This document shows positions 33,456-37,900 of a stretch of 37,900 nt of DNA, piece by piece. This DNA comes from Lachnospira sp900551945 (GTDB lineage Bacteria; Bacillota; Clostridia; Lachnospirales; Lachnospiraceae), in assembly GCA_048380335.1 (NCBI GenBank), contig DBFCCI010000089.1, forward strand, positions 1 through 37,900. Direction: 5' to 3'. Made by a program: the position numbers and the translations under genes. The notes under the pieces are model-generated. The model did no database searches. It saw only the letters and a program-made list of their open reading frames with translations, and had not been told where the DNA came from. Numbering within the stretch: position 1 is the stretch's first letter; each line of letters opens with the position of its first letter.

Positions 33456-35239
33456 AATAAATATACTCCTTTTCTTATTAATTCTTCATCTTTACAATTA
33501 TTTAACTCTATATTTTCAATGTCAAGCCCCATCACCTCAAGTCCTGTATTCAAACCTGATATAATATAATCAATAACTTCTTTCGTTATTATTTCTCCCG
33601 GATTAACAAGTGGTATTCCGGGCGGATAAAAACAAACTGTGTTTGCTGATATTTTACCCTGCGCCTGATAAAGATTAATCTTTTCTTTATTATCACAAGT
33701 TAAAGCCTTGTAAATATTTAACTTTACATTAGCCTTATACAAGCCACTATAATTATTTATATTAGAATTTTCACCTATACTTTGAATTAGACCAACATTT
33801 TTTAAAGCTTTATTATAATAAACTATTTTTGTTAAAATATCTTGTCTTAATTGCACATTTTTACTTGTATCTGTATTACAATTATATTTATTTAATGTAT
33901 TATATAATTTGTCATTATTTATACTGCTATTTAATATATTTTCTTGTTTTATAGCTAGTAACTGCTCCTCTATTAATTCGTCTATCTGCTCTAACGCCTG
34001 CGCAAATCTTTCATAGTATTCAACCTTATCTGCAATACTTGTCATTGCAATTATATACTTAAGAGAAGACATCTCCAGCTCTATGTGATAATATTTTAAC
34101 AAAATGTCGTGAAGTCCCTTGCCATTCCAAGTTGCAAGCACTATTTTTGAAATATCATCTACATCTAGCAATTTAATATATTTTAATTTTGACAAACGTT
34201 TTCTTAAACACTTTAAATTATACATATAATTATCAAATAATTCTTTTCCATTTTCTTGAATTATAGATACACACCTGTCAATCCCTGCCAACAACAAATA
34301 TGATGGGCTTGTAGATTGATATATATTCCAATAATGCTTAACCTTGTCCCTATCTATAATCTTCCCATTAAGATGTAACAGGGCGGTTTGCGTAAATGAC
34401 GGAAGTGTCTTGTGAATACTTTGTATAACAGCATCAGCACCACAATCAACTGCACTTTCAGGTAAGTCCTTGTGAAAATGTAAATGCGCCCCATGAGCTT
34501 CATCTACAATAAGGACTTTCCCATATCTATGCACAACACAAGCAATACTTTTAATATCTGATACTATTCCCTCATACGTTGGAGAAGTAATTATAACAGT
34601 ACTTATATTTTCATTTTCCTTTAAATGTTTTTCAATATCATCTGCATACACCTTGCCATAAATGCCAAGACCACTATCTATAATATTACAACTTTTGTCA
34701 TTACATTCAACTTTTTGTAACTGATTATTATTATCATATTCTAAACAATCGCTTTCTATATTACTATATTTTTCATTTAATATATCTTCTTGCACTTTAT
34801 TGCTATTATAAGGCTCTGGATATATATATACTGGATTAAGCTCATTTAGATAAATAGCATTATACACCGATACATGACAATTTCTTGCTACAAGAACACT
34901 ATCACCTTTCCTAGTTGCACCACATATTGCCGATAATATCCCTGCACTACTTCCGTTTACAAGAAATAATGTTTCATCTGCTCCAAAGACTTTACTAGCC
35001 CTTTCAAATGCTTCTTTTATTATATCTGTTGCATGATGCATATTATCAAACCCATCAATCTCTGTAATGTCAAGGCCATAAGGATTTCCCATCTTAAATA
35101 AATCTGTATTTCTTTTTGCACCCGGCATGTGCATAGGTACATAATCTTTTCCACAATAATCTTCTAATCTATCTAAAATATCCACATTCATATGCGTTTT
35201 TTCATTAGAAAATGTGGTAAACTTTTCTTCTTTATACAT
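33443..35239 (-). CDS. Orn/Lys/Arg decarboxylase, enlarged YaaO-type
   Basis: 598 residues, about 110 more than the usual Gram-positive short form. Core landmarks are intact: MPGAKRN (39-45), LVNGSSAGIL (93-102), VDEAHGAHLHF (245-255), K277 in IQSIHKTLPSFTQTALL, and YPPGIPLVNPGE near the end. The extra length comes from Asn/Lys-rich inserts around residues 145-190 and 435-505, with AT-rich codons unlike the core. The substrate is unknown. The position before the kinase, yaaR and holB copies Bacillus yaaO. It is a paralogue of the speA product at the other end of the window, but with no polyamine genes beside it. Confidence 0.85.
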   Translation of the reverse strand: MYKEEKFTTFSNEKTHMNVDILDRLEDYCGKDYVPMHMPGAKRNTDLFKMGNPYGLDITEIDGFDNMHHATDIIKEAFERASKVFGADETLFLVNGSSAGILSAICGATRKGDSVLVARNCHVSVYNAIYLNELNPVYIYPEPYNSNKVQEDILNEKYSNIESDCLEYDNNNQLQKVECNDKSCNIIDSGLGIYGKVYADDIEKHLKENENISTVIITSPTYEGIVSDIKSIACVVHRYGKVLIVDEAHGAHLHFHKDLPESAVDCGADAVIQSIHKTLPSFTQTALLHLNGKIIDRDKVKHYWNIYQSTSPSYLLLAGIDRCVSIIQENGKELFDNYMYNLKCLRKRLSKLKYIKLLDVDDISKIVLATWNGKGLHDILLKYYHIELEMSSLKYIIAMTSIADKVEYYERFAQALEQIDELIEEQLLAIKQENILNSSINNDKLYNTLNKYNCNTDTSKNVQLRQDILTKIVYYNKALKNVGLIQSIGENSNINNYSGLYKANVKLNIYKALTCDNKEKINLYQAQGKISANTVCFYPPGIPLVNPGEIITKEVIDYIISGLNTGLEVMGLDIENIELNNCKDEELIRKGVYLLCLK

Positions 35240-35407
35240 AATACCCTCTTACTTATTTTTAAAATCATACCTCTAAATAAATACAATAATTGCATTTTTA
35301 ATATATATCCATAAATTGCACTACCTGCATAACAGTTATTTTTTATATATTTCCAACAGGCTAAAACGCACAACTATGAGAATTTTTCATGTGAGTTTTA
35401 CAGTTGC

Positions 35408-35452
35408 CAAAGTCTTTTGCAATGACATGCTTTAACTTGTTATTCGCATAAT
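35408..35452 (+). repeat. Dispersed intergenic repeat, copy 4
   Basis: Core 35430-35451 beside the terminator of the L,D-transpeptidase gene. This copy and copy 3 also agree upstream of the core (AAAGTCTTTTGCAA here against AAAGTTCTTGTGTAA). Confidence 0.5.
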
Positions 35453-35482
35453 AAATAAGAGCCGACAAAAATGACGGCTCTT
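35449..35482 (-). terminator. Terminator of the L,D-transpeptidase gene
   Basis: AAGAGCCG (35457-35464) and CGGCTCTT (35475-35482) form a perfect 8-bp stem followed on the minus strand by a T/A-rich tract. Confidence 0.85.
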
Positions 35483-35519
35483 AAATAATACTTATTAATA
35501 ATTTACAACATAAAAATAA

Positions 35520-36581
35520 TTACTCAGTAACCTTTAATGTAATCTTTGCAGTTGCAGTACTATCAATTGCATCTGTTACTTTATAAGTAATCTCATATTC
35601 TCCTGCTTTATCAAATGTGTAACGACCAATTGTAATTATATCCTTAGAGATATCATTTCCACAAGTGTCTGTAGCTGTAACACCTTTGAGCAAATCTACT
35701 TTTTCTCCAACCTTAGTTGTTATATCCTTTGCACCTTCAATCTTTGCACTATAATCAAGCCAAGGATTATCTTTATCTGGGTCAGTTGGGTCCCAATTAG
35801 CATATTTGCTATCTAATGGTATTTTAATCATATCTGGTTTTCCTAAAGGTCCAGGATTAGCTTCATTATCATATATATCTACTTTTGTTCCCTCTGGACA
35901 ATTATCATATAACCAATATACATCCCTAACACAAAGTCTTACACAGCCAAGAGAAGCAAATGAACCAAGCTTATTAAACTCCTCTGTTTCGAGAGTATCA
36001 CTTGAAGCACTTGTAAATGGAACTGAATGGAATAAATAACCATCATAGATACGAGTTGCATAGTGACCATAAGTTCCATCAACCATAAGTCGCCATTCGT
36101 ACTTATCTGTAGTGCTATATTCTTCGCCATTTATAGTTTCTTCACCTTCAACACCACATGATGCTACAAATGCCTTTACAGGAATTGTGTACTTTCCATC
36201 ATCGTCAATTCCATATACAGTTACACAATTAGCAGCTCTATTAACCATAATATAATATGGATATTCAACATCTGCTGGAGCTTTATAATTAACCTCTTTG
36301 CTTTCAGGCTCTTTATCTTCTATCCATACTACATTTTCATTGTCGTTGTTATTTTCTTTTTGTTCGCTTTGTGATGTTTCTTCTGTTTCTTGCTCTTGTT
36401 GTTCTTCTTTAGAGGCTTTATTAAATTTTATTCCCCCTGCATTTTTTATCTTTATGCCAGCAAATATCCCACCGCCAATAACAGCTATTGCTATAAGACA
36501 CACTAATAAAATTTTCCAATTTCTTTGAAACCAGTTTTTTCTTCTTCGTAAATATCTATAATTAATATTTCCTTTACTCAT
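35520..36581 (-). CDS. L,D-transpeptidase with C-terminal Ig-like domain
   Basis: 353 residues. A basic cytoplasmic start (NYRYLRRRKNWFQRNWK) and one span (about 23-43) anchor it in the membrane. A Glu/Gln/Asn-rich linker (55-95) crosses into the wall. The YkuD catalytic domain (about 105-235) has His185 in YLFHSVPFTS and Cys213 in SFASLGCVRLC. Residues about 275-353 (AKIEGAKDITTKVGEKVDLL onward) form a DUF5011/Ig-like wall-binding domain. Such enzymes make 3-3 cross-links in peptidoglycan or attach proteins to it. It stands alone between the decarboxylase cluster and the tRNA array. Confidence 0.9.
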   Translation of the reverse strand: MSKGNINYRYLRRRKNWFQRNWKILLVCLIAIAVIGGGIFAGIKIKNAGGIKFNKASKEEQQEQETEETSQSEQKENNNDNENVVWIEDKEPESKEVNYKAPADVEYPYYIMVNRAANCVTVYGIDDDGKYTIPVKAFVASCGVEGEETINGEEYSTTDKYEWRLMVDGTYGHYATRIYDGYLFHSVPFTSASSDTLETEEFNKLGSFASLGCVRLCVRDVYWLYDNCPEGTKVDIYDNEANPGPLGKPDMIKIPLDSKYANWDPTDPDKDNPWLDYSAKIEGAKDITTKVGEKVDLLKGVTATDTCGNDISKDIITIGRYTFDKAGEYEITYKVTDAIDSTATAKITLKVTE

Positions 36582-36851
36582 TATTATCCTCTTCTATTAT
36601 GAATTAATTTATTAACTATATATTTAATCTCATTGCACTATACAGACTAACTTCTACTTTCAATCTGCTTTATATATAATAACACAATACGTTAATATTT
36701 CAATACTTATTAAACTTATATCTAAATAATAAATTTATATTATAAACATCATCGTCAAAACATTATATATAATACAAATGCAACTATTAAATATTAAACA
36801 ATTTTGTTTATAATATCAACTACTTTTCTATTACTTATACCTATTTATTGC
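36582..36851. other. AT-rich intergenic region
   Basis: Separates the L,D-transpeptidase gene from the tRNA array. It probably holds the promoter of the transpeptidase gene; I see no gene or clear repeat. Confidence 0.5.
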
Positions 36852-36890
36852 AAAAAAAAAGAACCTCTCTATTATACAATAGACAAGTTC
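36852..36890 (-). terminator. Terminator of the tRNA/rRNA operon
   Basis: Minus strand: GAACTTGTCTATT and ATAGAGAGGTTC form a stem with two mismatches, followed by nine T residues. Confidence 0.85.
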
Positions 36891-36903
36891 ATACATCTCA
36901 AAG

Positions 36904-36976
<73 letters not shown>

Positions 36977-36980
36977 AGAG

Positions 36981-37054
36981 TAGCGGGGACAGGATTTGAA
37001 CCTGTGACCTTCGGGTTATGAGCCCGACGAGCTTCCAGACTGCTCTACCCCGCG
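36981..37054 (-). tRNA. Initiator tRNA-fMet (CAT)
   Basis: Anticodon loop CTCATAA with the three GGG/CCC pairs of the anticodon stem and an unpaired first position mark it as the initiator. The first pair is C1 with U72 instead of the usual C1 with A72. CCA not encoded. Confidence 0.93.
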
Positions 37055-37130
37055 ATATTTATTAACATAATATATTATACACCTAATGATTACATTTTAC
37101 AACCATTAAATATAAAATAATTTAAAAAGA

Positions 37131-37212
37131 TGGACGGAGAAGGATTCGAACCTTCGAAGGCATCGCCAGCAGATTTACAGTCTGTCCCCTTTGGCCACTC
37201 GGGAATCCGTCC
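37131..37212 (-). tRNA. tRNA-Tyr (GTA)
   Basis: 82-base class II tRNA with a long variable arm (CTGGCGATGCCTTCG region), acceptor GGACGGA/TCCGTCC, anticodon GTA in ACTGTAAAT. Confidence 0.96.
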
Positions 37213-37272
37213 ATATTAAAATAAAATATTAACAATACTAACCATAAACTTATGCTAAGTATTGTCAATAAA

Positions 37273-37344
37273 AGCCGACAGTCGGAGTCGAACCAACAAC
37301 CTGCTGATTACAAATCAGCTGCTCTGCCATTGAGCCATGTCGGC
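37273..37344 (-). tRNA. tRNA-Thr (TGT)
   Basis: Acceptor GCCGACA/TGTCGGC, discriminator T, anticodon loop TTTGTAA, T arm GGTTCGACTCC. Confidence 0.95.
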
Positions 37345-37349
37345 ATAAG

Positions 37350-37422
37350 TGGGACCAATAGGGCTCGAACCTATGACCCTCTGCTTGTAAGGCAGATGCT
37401 CTCCCAGCTGAGCTATGATCCC
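37350..37422 (-). tRNA. tRNA-Val (TAC)
   Basis: Acceptor GGGATCA/TGGTCCC with one G-U pair, anticodon loop CTTACAA, T arm GGTTCGAGCCC. Confidence 0.96.
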
Positions 37423-37446
37423 AAATATACAATTTTAGATTAAAAA

Positions 37447-37520
37447 CGACCCGGATGGGGTTCGAACCCACGACCTCCGCCGTGACAGGGCGGCGCTCTA
37501 ACCAGCTGAGCCACCAGGCC
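37447..37520 (-). tRNA. tRNA-Asp (GTC)
   Basis: Acceptor GGCCTGG/CCGGGTC with G-U pairs, discriminator G, anticodon loop CTGTCAC. First tRNA after the 23S gene, about 130 bases downstream of it. Confidence 0.96.
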
Positions 37521-37651
37521 ATTGTCTTAAAGACATTCATAAGAAGGATTATTCCTTCAAAACTGCACATTAAATTTATCTATCTTACATCCTTACCACT
37601 TCTGTGATAACTCTCTTTGTTCTATCCTTGCTTTTTCCAAACCTAACCTTT

Positions 37652-37900
37652 TCGGTTAAGCCCTCGACCTATTAGTACTAATCAGCTACATGTGTCACCA
37701 CACTTCCACCTTTAGCCTATCAACCTCGTCGTCTTCAAGGGGTCTTACTGGATTATCTCCATGGGATATCTCATCTTGAGGGGGGCTTCACGCTTAGATG
37801 CCTTCAGCGTTTATCCCGTCCCGACTTGGCTACCCGGCTATGCACTTGGCAGTGCAACCGGTACACCAGAGGTCAGTCCATCCCGGTCCTCTCGTACTAA
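37652..37900 (-). rRNA. 23S ribosomal RNA, 3' end (partial)
   Basis: The minus strand carries the universal sarcin-ricin loop AGTACGAGAGGACCGG at the window edge (37883-37898), then GATGGACTGACCTCTGGTGT, GTGCATAGCCGGGTAGCCA and the terminal GTACTAATAGGTCGAGGGC followed by TTAACC. The 3' boundary near 37652 is set by analogy with known 23S ends. The gene continues out of the window to the right. The region 37521-37651 to the next tRNA shows no 5S sequence. Confidence 0.96.

Noticed and set aside
37265..37570. Open frame of about 100 residues across the tRNA array on the minus strand
   Set aside because: It is a translation of tRNA genes (for example the GGTTCGAAC arms give VGSNPIR-like repeats) and has no ribosome site.

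Overview
The window is AT-rich chromosomal DNA of a low-GC Gram-positive, most likely a gut-type Lachnospiraceae/Clostridia. This is inferred from the yaa-type housekeeping cluster (decarboxylase, guanylate-kinase-like, YaaR, HolB, RicT, TrmN6, RsmI), the carboxyspermidine-type polyamine operon, the strong purine-rich ribosome binding sites and the codon bias. No self-transmissible element, prophage or CRISPR array is visible.

Left part (1-4400): decayed DNA. A transposase fragment at the edge is followed by a frameshifted CpaE/TadZ-like remnant, a 2-keto-3-deoxygluconate kinase gene, an intact ISAs1-type insertion sequence with 21-bp ends, and then an unannotated structured RNA unit with its own promoter-like sequence and intrinsic terminator. 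Polyamine block (4546-11645, + strand): arginine-type decarboxylase, spermidine synthase homologue, carboxy(nor)spermidine dehydrogenase, carboxy(nor)spermidine decarboxylase, agmatine deiminase and N-carbamoylputrescine amidase. Together these can take arginine through agmatine and putrescine to spermidine using aspartate semialdehyde. A spermidine synthase homologue is present without a SAM decarboxylase in view.

Middle (11700-18400): a tiny transcription unit for a 26-28-residue hydrophobic peptide. Next is an operon of a DHDPS/NAL-family lyase and an Nramp-fold transporter that lacks the canonical metal ligands. A divergent LacI-family regulator follows, with LacI-type operators at both promoters, then a MalY/PatB cystathionine beta-lyase, a truncated QueT transporter and a 155-bp long-hairpin (MITE-like) element.

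Right-middle (18400-28200): a 1069-residue heptad-repeat lipoprotein and an MMPL/RND exporter, under a divergent TetR regulator with three copies of one operator. These are followed by an MBOAT/SGNH pair for surface polymer O-acylation and endonuclease IV.

Right end (28400-37900): RsmI, TrmN6, RicT, HolB, YaaR, a guanylate-kinase-like protein and a second, enlarged Orn/Lys/Arg decarboxylase, all on the minus strand. Then come an L,D-transpeptidase and six tRNA genes (Asp, Val, Thr, Tyr, fMet, Phe in transcription order) behind the 3' end of a 23S rRNA gene, with no 5S gene between. A short degenerate repeat occurs four times in intergenic DNA in one orientation.
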